Shown piece by piece: positions 27,479-35,442 of a stretch of DNA of 64,000 bases. Numbering within the stretch: the stretch's first letter is position 1; each line of letters opens with the position of its first letter. The stretch is from Caldilineaceae bacterium SB0664_bin_27. GTDB taxonomy: Bacteria; Chloroflexota; Anaerolineae; Caldilineales; Caldilineaceae. Where the stretch lies: the NCBI GenBank assembly GCA_009838625.1, contig VXRG01000130.1, forward strand, positions 1 to 64,000, written 5' to 3'. A program made the translations under genes and the position numbers. Below the pieces are notes generated by a model that was not told the DNA's origin, ran no database searches, and saw only the letters and a list, made by a program, of their open reading frames with translations.

Positions 27479-28495
27479 TCAGTTCGCGTCGTTGGAGCGG
27501 TAGAGTGCGACCGCCTCCTCAGTATCCATGTGTTCGGTGGCGTCAAAAAGATCCGTAGAGGCGCCGTCGCCGGCGTTGATGTCAGGATTCTCCATTGCCC
27601 TGTGGGAATCAGCGGGCGAAATCCCAGCTTTCTGCATCGTCTTGGCAATGCGGGGCGGTGTGGAGGCGATGTCCGACCCGACCAGGCTGCCGAAGAAGTT
27701 GGCAATCTCGAACATGGCCTCAAAGGGGCCGGCCGAAAGATGGACGCCGTTGTTTGCAATTGTCACTTCGTCAAAGCCATAGTGGGCTGGCCGGGCGTGC
27801 AGCTCGCCGCGAATCGAACCGGACACGGCGCGCTCCGGGAAGGTATCTCCGATCATCTGGTCGCGCAGTTCTGCCCACCCTGTATCGGAATGGAGGAGCA
27901 TCAGGGCGATGCGGTGTGAGGGTTCAGTGAAGTGGGCCAACTGGGCGGGGTGGAAACCGTTGACGAGAATGAACTTCTCCTCTGCATCCTCATAAGCCTG
28001 AACGTAGAACCCGGAGCGGATCTTGTGCGCTTTCTTTGTAAACCAGAGGTTGTCCAAACTGGCGGGGGTGAATGAGGGATGGGCGTTCAGGAATTCGTGT
28101 CCGCCGAAAAGTGGGTAGTCGGCGGAAGAGACGGCGAGGGCGTCGTAGATGCTGCGCCGATCGGATGCGTCCAGGCCGTCTGACGCGGTCTTGGACAGGA
28201 CGTTGATCGCCCCGTAGTGGCGGTCCATACTCTCTTTCTGTTCGAGTGCCGGGCCGCCGACCAGGACAGTACCTGCAACGGTGGCGTCGAACTCGGAGAG
28301 TTTGGCCCAGATCAGGTCTATGGCGTTGCCGAGGCAGGTCCGATCCGCTATTGCCAGGATCTCCGGTTTTATGAACATGAGCAGTTCATTCTGCCGCTCG
28401 GTTTGCCCTATGGCAGGCGGTTGAATAACTGCAATGTCCTCATCGCTCTGCATTGAATCCAGCAAAGCTTGTTTCAATTGTTGCTGACTTAGCAC
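27479..28495 (-). CDS. Large nucleoside-diphosphate-kinase-like protein
   Basis: A 338-residue protein of unusual build. LLMFIKPEILAI near residue 40 resembles the first strand of nucleoside-diphosphate kinases. The segment FTEPSHRIALMLLHSD, then SGSIRGELHARPAHYG and NNGVHLSAGPFEAMFEIANFF (215-268) resembles their C-terminal half, with His252 in the place of the phosphorylated active-site His. Classic NDKs are about 140 residues, so roughly 130 extra residues are inserted between the first strand and the rest and about 70 acidic residues follow. The assignment rests on motif likeness only. The GTG start has AAAGGAG seven bases upstream. Confidence 0.55.
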   Translation of the reverse strand: MLSQQQLKQALLDSMQSDEDIAVIQPPAIGQTERQNELLMFIKPEILAIADRTCLGNAIDLIWAKLSEFDATVAGTVLVGGPALEQKESMDRHYGAINVLSKTASDGLDASDRRSIYDALAVSSADYPLFGGHEFLNAHPSFTPASLDNLWFTKKAHKIRSGFYVQAYEDAEEKFILVNGFHPAQLAHFTEPSHRIALMLLHSDTGWAELRDQMIGDTFPERAVSGSIRGELHARPAHYGFDEVTIANNGVHLSAGPFEAMFEIANFFGSLVGSDIASTPPRIAKTMQKAGISPADSHRAMENPDINAGDGASTDLFDATEHMDTEEAVALYRSNDAN

Positions 28496-28698
28496 AGATC
28501 ACTCCTTTGCTGCGCCAGGAAATCCGGGGGATGGATCAGGTTGACAACGTTCTGCGTTCGCTCCCGGCCCTCTCGCAAGTGACGGCCCCGGCCATTCCGT
28601 CTTTGCAGCAGCCTAACGCAGACCAGACGAATAAACAAAAAAAAGATGATGCGGCGGCAGGTGGATTCAGACCGGGCCCGGCTCTGGTCCGCAGGGGG

Positions 28699-29508
28699 TC
28701 ATAAGGAGGTTCGGGCGGCCTTCAGCAGGGCCACGTCTTTGGGCGAGACTGAGATGTCGGTTGGGAAGGCGAAGGCATTTTTGTCGGAAAAGCGTGTGAT
28801 GGAGTACTCGCCGTCGGGGTCCATGGCTTCCAGGGGCGCCCTGGCCAGGGCCCTGTCGTCTTCGTCGCCGATTCGGGCCGATACGATCCAGCCGAGAAGC
28901 AGGCTGGGATTAAGCGAGACCAGGAGACGGGCCAGGTGAAGGGCCTCCTCGTCCCTGCCAGCATGCCAGGAGGCCTCAAGGAGGCTGCTCTGGTAGTCGA
29001 GTCGGCCCGGCTCCTCCTCGGTCAGCTCTGTGTAGACACGAATGGCTCGGTCCCAGCGTCCGCCCATCCGGTAAAGGGTCGCCAGGGCAGGTCGCGTCAG
29101 CATGAGGGGGCGCTTCTGACGCAGAAGCGTGCGAGACAGCCCCTGGCGGATCGGGCGATTGTAGGGCGCGTTTTCCAGCGCCAGGGTCCAGTAGCGTTGT
29201 GCCCTCGTCAGGTTTCCCTCAGCTTCGGCGCCCCTGGCCAGCACTGACCAGGCCAGCTCGCTGCCGGGATCTGCCCCAAGCAGGCGCAGCGCCCAATCCC
29301 TGCCTTCGCGCCAGCGTCGTAAGAGCCAGATGACCTGGAGATAGCGGAAATAGGTGGGCAGGTGGCGCGGCAGGGCCTTTAGGATGACGCGAATCAACGG
29401 GACGGCCTCCTCGGGGCGGCTGGCCGTAAGGTGGCCGTCGATGACGTCGTTCCAGTGTGAGAGCTGTGTGCCAACTGTGGGGGGTTGGCCGAATCGGGGT
29501 TGAGTCAT
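28699..29508 (-). CDS. Tetratricopeptide-like repeat protein
   Basis: A 269-residue helical protein with degenerate TPR units at about residues 33-65 (EEAVPLIRVILKALPRHLPTYF), 66-98, 99-135 (LTRAQRYWTLALENAP) and 148-200 (WDRAIRVYTELTEEEPGRLDY, DEEALHLARLLVSLNPS). There is no signal peptide or membrane helix. It overlaps the methylmalonyl-CoA epimerase gene upstream by four bases and is therefore co-translated with it. The function is unknown. Confidence 0.75.
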   Translation of the reverse strand: MTQPRFGQPPTVGTQLSHWNDVIDGHLTASRPEEAVPLIRVILKALPRHLPTYFRYLQVIWLLRRWREGRDWALRLLGADPGSELAWSVLARGAEAEGNLTRAQRYWTLALENAPYNRPIRQGLSRTLLRQKRPLMLTRPALATLYRMGGRWDRAIRVYTELTEEEPGRLDYQSSLLEASWHAGRDEEALHLARLLVSLNPSLLLGWIVSARIGDEDDRALARAPLEAMDPDGEYSITRFSDKNAFAFPTDISVSPKDVALLKAARTSL

Positions 29509-29951
29509 TCGAGCAGGTGCGCCGCGTCCCTCTCCAGCAGTTCGATCATCACGCCGTGAGCAGCCTGGGGATGGACAAAGGCGACAAGGCCGTGGATACC
29601 CTGACGGGGGCTCTCGTCGACCAGGCGGACGCCGTTGGCGCGTAGCTCTTCCAGAGTGCGCGTTATGTCGGGCACGGCGAAGCAGACGTGGTGGCTGCCT
29701 TCTCCGCGGCGGGCCAGGAAGCGGGCGGTGCCGCTCTCCCTGTCGGTGGGAGACAGGAGCTCAATCGTGCTGTTTCCGGATGCGAGAAACGCTATTTCGA
29801 CACCGTGATCGGGCGCATCGAGCCGCTCGAGGAGCCGGAAGCCAAGGATGCCGCAGTAGGTGGCAAGGGCTTCGTCGAGGTCCTGGACGACGATGCCTAC
29901 GTGGTCGACTTGGGCGTCGGTTAGTAGGCTGGTGTCTTTGATGTTTATCAT
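29505..29951 (-). CDS. mce: Methylmalonyl-CoA epimerase (VOC superfamily)
   Basis: A 148-residue glyoxalase-fold enzyme that interconverts the (R) and (S) epimers of methylmalonyl-CoA in propionate metabolism. Metal and catalytic residues appear in QVDHVGIVVQDLDEAL (His), NSTIELLSPTD (Glu), EGSHHVCFAVPDI (His) and HGVMIELLER (Glu). Length is typical. The linked methylmalonyl-CoA mutase gene is 0.8 kb upstream on the same strand, which supports the call over another VOC enzyme. Confidence 0.88.
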   Translation of the reverse strand: MINIKDTSLLTDAQVDHVGIVVQDLDEALATYCGILGFRLLERLDAPDHGVEIAFLASGNSTIELLSPTDRESGTARFLARRGEGSHHVCFAVPDITRTLEELRANGVRLVDESPRQGIHGLVAFVHPQAAHGVMIELLERDAAHLLE

Positions 29952-30056
29952 GTCGTGCGAACAGGTCCGGTATTGGTGGCGTCTGACCCAAGAACTGGGG
30001 CTGTTTCCAGTCTATGCAACCAACCCCCGAAGTGCGGGCAATCCTCTCGGGCATAA

Positions 30057-30293
30057 TCAAGTCCAAATGCCAGCACGGTAAGTGTCCCCCATAATGGCTT
30101 GCGACTGCCTTGCACGAGATTCTTGACGCGTTTTGCAGGTTTCTAAGATCGCCTGAAGGAACAAAAGCGCTTCGTTACAGTTTGACACACCCGACCAAAT
30201 TGGCACGATCAAGACGTTGATCGGGCCAAGCTCCAGATTCCGAATCGACGGGATATTCTTGAATCCTTCCACAGTGATGCTGTCGAGCGCTTC
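30057..30293 (-). pseudogene. Decayed N-terminal fragment of an AAA ATPase
   Basis: Starting directly after the thioesterase stop, the minus strand reads LDSITVEGFKNIPSIRNLE, then LGPINVLI and later EALLFLQAI. This is the typical start of RecF/SMC-like AAA_21 ATPases. In those proteins the next residues are the Walker A loop (G-x-NGSGKSN); here it reads VPIWSGVSNC, with the Gly and Lys lost, and the frame stops about 45 residues later. I read it as a truncated remnant rather than a working gene. Confidence 0.55.
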
Positions 30294-30782
30294 TCACTCC
30301 TCATCCTCGTAGAGACCCCAGCCGGGAAGTTCTGCGTCTTGTCCCGAAATGGCGCCGAGCGGCTGTATGAGGAATTTGCCCTCCGCGCGAACCGCTACGG
30401 CGCCGTCGGGCAGATAGATTTCGCCGCTGCCGGTGAACATGCGTCGATTCCGGGTGAGAACGCGGCCCCGGGCGCTGACCTCCGTTTCGAGAGGGACGGG
30501 ATGCAGGAACCGCGTATTCAGCTCCGCGGTGATGCCCCATCTCTCCACGTGCACGCCTTCACCGAAGTTGATTGCGCGGGCGATGGTCTCGTCCAGGACG
30601 CCGGTGAGAACACCGCCATGCATGCGCCCGGGATAGCCCTGGTGGCATGGCTGGCCGGAGAAGAGGGCCATGACCTCTGAGGAGCCGCCGTCAGTAACAG
30701 TTTCATAGAAACGCACTCTCACGCTGGCTACGTTATCCAGGCCGCAGACAAAGCAGTAGGAGCTGTTCGGTTGCTTCTGCAT
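30294..30782 (-). CDS. PaaI-like hotdog-fold thioesterase
   Basis: A 162-residue hotdog thioesterase, likely hydrolysing acyl-CoA esters. It has an N-terminal CFVCG cysteine pair, which is common in this subgroup, then the core helix segment YPGRMHGGVLTGVLDETIARAI with the catalytic HGG...DE pattern, and strands ITAELNTRFLHPVPLETEV. The ATG at 30782 overlaps the mutase stop by one base (TGATG). This fits family length and is preferred to an upstream in-frame start. Co-transcription with methylmalonyl-CoA mutase suggests housekeeping of CoA esters in the propionyl-CoA route. Confidence 0.85.
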   Translation of the reverse strand: MQKQPNSSYCFVCGLDNVASVRVRFYETVTDGGSSEVMALFSGQPCHQGYPGRMHGGVLTGVLDETIARAINFGEGVHVERWGITAELNTRFLHPVPLETEVSARGRVLTRNRRMFTGSGEIYLPDGAVAVRAEGKFLIQPLGAISGQDAELPGWGLYEDEE

Positions 30783-32518
30783 CAGACCCAGCTCGACGGC
30801 TGGTACTCGCCGAATACAGCCCTGAGAGCATCGCAAATTTCACCGATTGTTACATCGCTTTCGACCGCTTCGACAAAGAGCGGCATGAGCGGTTCGCCGG
30901 CCTTGCGTGCGGACTGCTCAATGCGCTGAAGTACGGCGGAGACTTTGTTCTGGTCACGGCCGCCGCGCAGAGCCGTCAGCGCGGCGATCTGTTCGTTTTG
31001 CACGACCTCATCCACGCGCAAAGTCTCTTCGGGGAGCGCCGTTCCGCCCTGGTAGCGGTTGACGCCGACTACGGTCTGGGCGCCGCTCTCGACGGCGCGC
31101 AGGGAGGCATATGCCGACTCCTGGATCTCGCGTTGAATGAAACCGTCCGCAACGGCCTGCATGGCGCCTCCCAGCTCGTCGATGCGTTCGATATACTCGC
31201 AGGCCCGGCTCTCGATTTCATCGGTCAGCCATTCAATATAGTAACTGCCTCCAAGCGGGTCAACGACGTCGCCCACGCCGCTTTCACCGGCAAGAATCTG
31301 TTGCGTGCGCAGCGCGATTTCGACGGCCTTTTCAGTGGGTAACGCAAGTGCCTCGTCTTTGGAATTGGTGTGCAGGCTCTGTGTGCCGCCTAGTATGGCG
31401 GCCAGGGCCTGTACCGTAACGCGCGCTATATTGTTGTCGGGTTGCTGGGTGGTCAGTGTACTGCCCCCTGTCTGCGTATGAAAGCGAAGCCGCCAGCTCT
31501 TGGGGTTGGTTGCGCTGAAACGCCGTCGCATCAACTTCGCCCACAGGCGGCGGGCGGCGCGAAACTTTGCTACTTCTTCCAGGAAATCATTGTGGGCATT
31601 GAAGAAGAAGCTGATCTGGGAGGCAAAGAGGTCGACGTCGAGCCCTACGTTGATCGCCTGCTGCACGTATTCGACGGCGTTTGCGAGCGTGAAAGCCACC
31701 TCCTGGACGGCGCTGCTTCCGGCTTCGCGAATGTGATATCCGCTGACCGAAATCGTATTCCATTTGGGCAGGTGCTGTGCGCAGTAGAGGAACAGGTCGG
31801 TCATCAGACGCATTGAGGACGCAGGCGGGAAGATGTAGGTGCCGCGGGCGATATACTCCTTCAGAATGTCATTCTGCACAGTGCCCCGGAGGCTCGCCGG
31901 CGGCACGCCCTGCTCCTTGGCGACGGCGATGACCATGGCCAATAGGATCGCGGCCGGCGCGTTGATGGTCATGCTGACGCTGACTTTTTCCAGCGGGATA
32001 TCACGGAGGAGCGTGCGCATATTTTGCAGGCTGCTTATGGAAACGCCTACCTTTCCCACTTCGCCTTGGGAAAGATCGTGGTCGGCGTCATAACCGATTT
32101 GGGTGGGGAGGTCGAAGGCGACTGACAGGCCTGTCTGCCCCTGATCTATCAGGTAGTGGTAACGCCGGTTGCTCTCGGCCGCCGAGCCGAATCCCGCGTA
32201 CTGACGCATGGTCCAGAGGCGGCCGCGATACATGTTGGGTTGCACGCCGCGCGTGAAAGGGTATTCGCCGGGGAAGCCGAGTTTTCGCAGGTACTCGTCG
32301 GCGGCCTCGCCGTTCGAACCCTCTTCGGAGGGCGTGTACAGAGGCTCAATGACTATGGAGGGGCTGCTGGTCGTGAACCGTTCTTTGCGTTCGGGGAACC
32401 GCCTCACCACCGGCCCGAGAGAGTTCTCTTGCCAGGCCAGTTTCAGCGTTTTCAATTTGTCGGGGTTGGCGTGCGTCTGCGAGCCACCGGCTTGCGGCTT
32501 GCCGCTCAGTTCATCCAT
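30782..32518 (-). CDS. Methylmalonyl-CoA mutase, catalytic (large-domain) subunit
   Basis: A 578-residue acyl-CoA mutase TIM-barrel subunit that rearranges methylmalonyl-CoA and succinyl-CoA with adenosyl-B12. Characteristic stretches include [20 protein letters not shown], the substrate region [33 protein letters not shown], and [18 protein letters not shown], followed by [15 protein letters not shown]. The chain ends before any B12-binding domain (no DXHXXG), so a separate small subunit must exist elsewhere. It lies 40 bases downstream of recR and appears to belong to the dnaX transcript. Confidence 0.95.
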   Translation of the reverse strand: MDELSGKPQAGGSQTHANPDKLKTLKLAWQENSLGPVVRRFPERKERFTTSSPSIVIEPLYTPSEEGSNGEAADEYLRKLGFPGEYPFTRGVQPNMYRGRLWTMRQYAGFGSAAESNRRYHYLIDQGQTGLSVAFDLPTQIGYDADHDLSQGEVGKVGVSISSLQNMRTLLRDIPLEKVSVSMTINAPAAILLAMVIAVAKEQGVPPASLRGTVQNDILKEYIARGTYIFPPASSMRLMTDLFLYCAQHLPKWNTISVSGYHIREAGSSAVQEVAFTLANAVEYVQQAINVGLDVDLFASQISFFFNAHNDFLEEVAKFRAARRLWAKLMRRRFSATNPKSWRLRFHTQTGGSTLTTQQPDNNIARVTVQALAAILGGTQSLHTNSKDEALALPTEKAVEIALRTQQILAGESGVGDVVDPLGGSYYIEWLTDEIESRACEYIERIDELGGAMQAVADGFIQREIQESAYASLRAVESGAQTVVGVNRYQGGTALPEETLRVDEVVQNEQIAALTALRGGRDQNKVSAVLQRIEQSARKAGEPLMPLFVEAVESDVTIGEICDALRAVFGEYQPSSWV

Positions 32519-32558
32519 CTCGATTCACATGTTTGGAATGCAGCGAAGCCTGACCGGT

Positions 32559-33185
32559 TTACATTTCCAGCCGGCCCGCGAGGGCGTTGCTCAGGGTCAT
32601 TTCGTCGGCATATTCGAGGTCGCCGCCGGTTGGCAGACCCCGGGCCAGGCGGGTGACCCGTACGCCCAGGGGCTTGATTAGCCTGGAAATATACATTGCG
32701 GTGGCCTCCCCTTCAAGGTTCGGATTGGTCGCCACCAGCAGTTCTTTCGTTTCACCGTTTTTCGCCTCTTCTCCGGGATGGCCCGGCTGCAGCCGGTTCA
32801 GCAGCTCCCGAAGTTTCAAGTCGTCAGGCCCGATTCCTTCCACGGGCGAAATTGCGCCGTGCAATACATGGTAGAGGCCCTGGTAGGAGCCGGTGCGCTC
32901 TATGGCCTGGACGTCAAGGGGCTCTTCAACCACACAGATGATCGATCGGTCGCGCTGTTCATTGTCGCAGATTGCGCAGGGGTCTTTGTCGGCGATGTTG
33001 TGGCAGAGGCCGCAAAACAATGTTGCCGCCTTCAATTCCTGCAGAGCGGCGGCCAGCGAAAGGGCGATCTCTTCGTCGCTGCGCAAAAGGAAATAGGCAA
33101 GCCGGGAAGCCGACTTCGGCCCAATTCCCGGCAGGCGGCTGAAGGCGTCGATCAGATTGGAAACTGGTTGTGCCAGCGGAGCCAT
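32559..33185 (-). CDS. recR: Recombination protein RecR
   Basis: A 208-residue component of the RecFOR pathway that helps load RecA on gapped DNA. It has an N-terminal helix-hairpin-helix (FSRLPGIGPKSASRLAYFLL), a four-cysteine zinc finger (CGLCHNIADKDPCAICD), a Toprim domain (ICVVEEPLDVQAIERTGSYQGLYHVLHGAISPVEGIGPDDL) and the usual C-terminal segment LARGLPTGGDLEYADEMTLSNAL. Length is typical. The dnaX-ybaB-recR order is a classic bacterial arrangement. Confidence 0.97.
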   Translation of the reverse strand: MAPLAQPVSNLIDAFSRLPGIGPKSASRLAYFLLRSDEEIALSLAAALQELKAATLFCGLCHNIADKDPCAICDNEQRDRSIICVVEEPLDVQAIERTGSYQGLYHVLHGAISPVEGIGPDDLKLRELLNRLQPGHPGEEAKNGETKELLVATNPNLEGEATAMYISRLIKPLGVRVTRLARGLPTGGDLEYADEMTLSNALAGRLEM

Positions 33186-33211
33186 TGCGTGATCCTGATC
33201 TCTGTTCCCGA

Positions 33212-33619
33212 CTAAAAGCCGAGGCCGGGAATGTTCAGGCCGTCGGCGAATCCGCCCATTCGCTCTTCTGTGAGGGACTTGACTTTGTCCGAGGCGTCGC
33301 CAATTGCCGCCAGGAGCAGGTCTTCCAGCATCTCGACGTCCTCCGGATCGACTACCTCCGGCTTGATTCTCAACGCCTGTACCGCCAGATGGCCGTCCAT
33401 ATCCACTTCGACCATTCCGCCCCCGGCACTGCCTGTCACTATCTCATCGGCCAGCTCTTCCTGCGCCTTTTCCATGTCGCCCTGCATCTTGCGCACGCGC
33501 GCGGCGAGGTCGCCGCCCATGCCGCCGCCGAGTGAACCGCCTGAAGGCATGCCAGGGCCGCCGCCTCCGAACGGATTGTTGCCGCTTCTTGTTCTGCGAT
33601 TCCTCTTCTTTTTCGCCAT
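33212..33619 (-). CDS. YbaB/EbfC-family nucleoid-associated protein
   Basis: A 135-residue DNA-binding nucleoid protein. A basic, Gly-rich N-terminal tail (about 30 residues, longer than in E. coli YbaB) leads into the conserved domain: the helix VRKMQGDMEKAQEELAD, a glycine-rich turn and strands with VEVDMDGHLAVQALRIKPEVVD, then the helix LEDLLLAAIGDASDKVKSL. It sits between dnaX (36-base gap) and recR (26-base gap). Confidence 0.93.
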   Translation of the reverse strand: MAKKKRNRRTRSGNNPFGGGGPGMPSGGSLGGGMGGDLAARVRKMQGDMEKAQEELADEIVTGSAGGGMVEVDMDGHLAVQALRIKPEVVDPEDVEMLEDLLLAAIGDASDKVKSLTEERMGGFADGLNIPGLGF

Positions 33620-33655
33620 AGGGCTTACTCCTGGTGCAAAAGGATTACTGCTGCT

Positions 33656-35302
33656 TTAGTGTCGGTCGGCCTCGGGGCTGCTGTCGCTGACTTTGGCGCC
33701 CAATTCGGATACAGCGTACTCCAACAGGGGATCCGGCCCGCTGGGCTGCGGCTCTTCCACCGACTGCCCGGTCGTCGAGGGGATAGTGGCCTTGTCGCCG
33801 CTCTGGCAAATGAGTGTAATCTGTTGGCCCAGCATATCTGACAGGATGCCGGAGACGGCATCCTTCGTTTTGGCCTCGGAGATCATCTTCTGGGAAAATG
33901 TATTGTTTCCAAAGGCAATGGCCACAGCATCCCCGCCGATTGCAAGATCCCGTATGGAGCGGAGGGAGGCCTGTTGTTTGTGCCCGCAACGGTCGCGTAC
34001 GGCGTTCATGAACTCGCCCCACCTGTCTCTCAGCCGCTGCATGGCCTCGGCGTCCAGAGGCGCAGCGGACGTTGCTTCGGAGACGGGACTCCTGCTGGGG
34101 CGAGTATCTGGCTGTGCGGTGGTCTTGGCCCGGGGGGGCGGCGCGGGGGATGCGGCACGGGTCTCCGATTGTGCCGGCGCGGGTAGGGGCGCAGGTTGCT
34201 GAACGCCTTCGATAAGCTCCACGAGCGCCAGTTCAAGGGGCAGCTGGGGCTGGAAGCCGCCCTTCAGCTCAGTCATGGCTTGACTGAACCGTTTGATAGC
34301 CAGGAGAGTATCTGCTTTCTCTATTTCGCTGGCCTGCTTTTTCATTGTCTGGACGGTATCCGGAGCGGAGTCTTCAAGCAATGCAGTATCGTCTACCATC
34401 TGCAGGAGCATCACGCCCCGCAGATGTTCGATCACCTGGGCTGCGAACTCATTGAGGCTTCCTCCTTGAAGCAGGAGGCCGTGGATCAGCTCCAGGCCAG
34501 AGGAAACATTTTTGGCCGCAAGTGCGTCGACAAATGCGGCTACCGTTTCGCCTGCGACGCTGCCCAACACCTGTTGCACCTGCTCCAGGGAAATTGCCTG
34601 CCTCTCACCGGCCGACGCGGCCGCACCGTAACTGGTCATCTGATCGAGCAGGCTGACGGCGTCCCTCATACAGCCTTGCGCGCTGCGGGCAATAGCGAAA
34701 ATTGCCGGTTCCTGAACTTCGAAGCCCTCTTCGCCGGCAATGTGTGTCAGGTGGGCTGCGATCTCAGCAACCGGAATGCGGCGAAAATCAAAACGCTGAC
34801 AGCGGCTGAGAACGGTTGCGGGTATGCGGTGAGGTTCGGTCGTGGCAAGCACGAAACGGGCGTAGGGTGGAGGCTCCTCCAACGTCTTGAGCAGTGCGTT
34901 GAACGCGCTGGCACTGAGCATATGTACTTCGTCAATGATGTAGACTTTGTAACGGGACTCGCTCGGCTGAAAGCCGACCTTTTCTCTCAACTTTCGAATA
35001 TCGTCGACACTGTTATTGCTGGCCGCGTCGATTTCGATCAGGTCCAACATGCGGCCTTCGTTGATTGCGGTACAGTGGCTGCAGCGGTTGCAAGGCCGGC
35101 TCTTTTCGTCTGTACAGTTCAGGGCTTTGGCGAGGATTCTGGCGGTAGAGGTCTTGCCGGTGCCGCGGGGGCCTGCGAACAGATATGCGTGGGCCACCCG
35201 CTCTTCGCGCAGTGCGTTTAGCAGGGTGGTCGTTACATGCTCCTGGCCTACCACTTCGTCGAAAGTCTGGCTGCGCCACTTGCGGTACAGCGCCTGTGCC
35301 AT
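33656..35302 (-). CDS. dnaX: DNA polymerase III subunit gamma/tau
   Basis: A 548-residue clamp-loader ATPase. It begins ALYRKWRSQTFDEVVGQEHV. Walker A is GPRGTGKTSTARILA near residue 45, followed by a zinc-binding stretch with cysteines (PCNRCSHC), then Walker B DEVHML and the sensor region. The collar domain spans about 220-370, and a Pro/Ala-rich linker leads to a C-terminal tau-like domain. I chose the ATG at 35302 because family similarity starts there. I did not find an A-AAA-AAG slippery heptamer, so a frameshifted gamma form is not evident. It opens the operon dnaX-ybaB-recR-mutase-thioesterase. Confidence 0.95.
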   Translation of the reverse strand: MAQALYRKWRSQTFDEVVGQEHVTTTLLNALREERVAHAYLFAGPRGTGKTSTARILAKALNCTDEKSRPCNRCSHCTAINEGRMLDLIEIDAASNNSVDDIRKLREKVGFQPSESRYKVYIIDEVHMLSASAFNALLKTLEEPPPYARFVLATTEPHRIPATVLSRCQRFDFRRIPVAEIAAHLTHIAGEEGFEVQEPAIFAIARSAQGCMRDAVSLLDQMTSYGAAASAGERQAISLEQVQQVLGSVAGETVAAFVDALAAKNVSSGLELIHGLLLQGGSLNEFAAQVIEHLRGVMLLQMVDDTALLEDSAPDTVQTMKKQASEIEKADTLLAIKRFSQAMTELKGGFQPQLPLELALVELIEGVQQPAPLPAPAQSETRAASPAPPPRAKTTAQPDTRPSRSPVSEATSAAPLDAEAMQRLRDRWGEFMNAVRDRCGHKQQASLRSIRDLAIGGDAVAIAFGNNTFSQKMISEAKTKDAVSGILSDMLGQQITLICQSGDKATIPSTTGQSVEEPQPSGPDPLLEYAVSELGAKVSDSSPEADRH

Positions 35303-35427
35303 CTTCTTCACTCCCATTGGACGAGGAAACCGGCAGCGTTTCCCGTCCATTGACAACCCGCCCGGACATCCCGAATCAGTCTACCACCGGGCAGTACCTG
35401 AAGCAAACGGTTGGGAGTTTTTCCTCG

Positions 35428-35436
35428 TGGTATACT
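35428..35436 (+). promoter_or_regulatory. Extended -10 promoter giving a leaderless mRNA
   Basis: TGGTATACT is an extended -10 element (TGn followed by TATACT). The expected transcription start, seven bases after the box, falls on the A of the ATG at 35443. No ribosome binding site precedes that ATG, so leaderless translation is likely. Confidence 0.5.
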
Positions 35437-35442
35437 TGCTTT

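Noticed and set aside
28453..28704. Plus-strand open frame of 83 codons
   Set aside because: It lies in the gap upstream of the NDK-like gene and overlaps its GTG start region; no domain or ribosome binding site.
34300..34360. Possible dnaX frameshift site
   Set aside because: Only a run of five A followed by G is present (codons for MKK), not the A-AAA-AAG heptamer, and no stimulatory hairpin was evident.
34196..35221. Long plus-strand open frame of 341 codons
   Set aside because: It lies wholly antisense to dnaX, has no domain, and dnaX motifs on the other strand are unmistakable.
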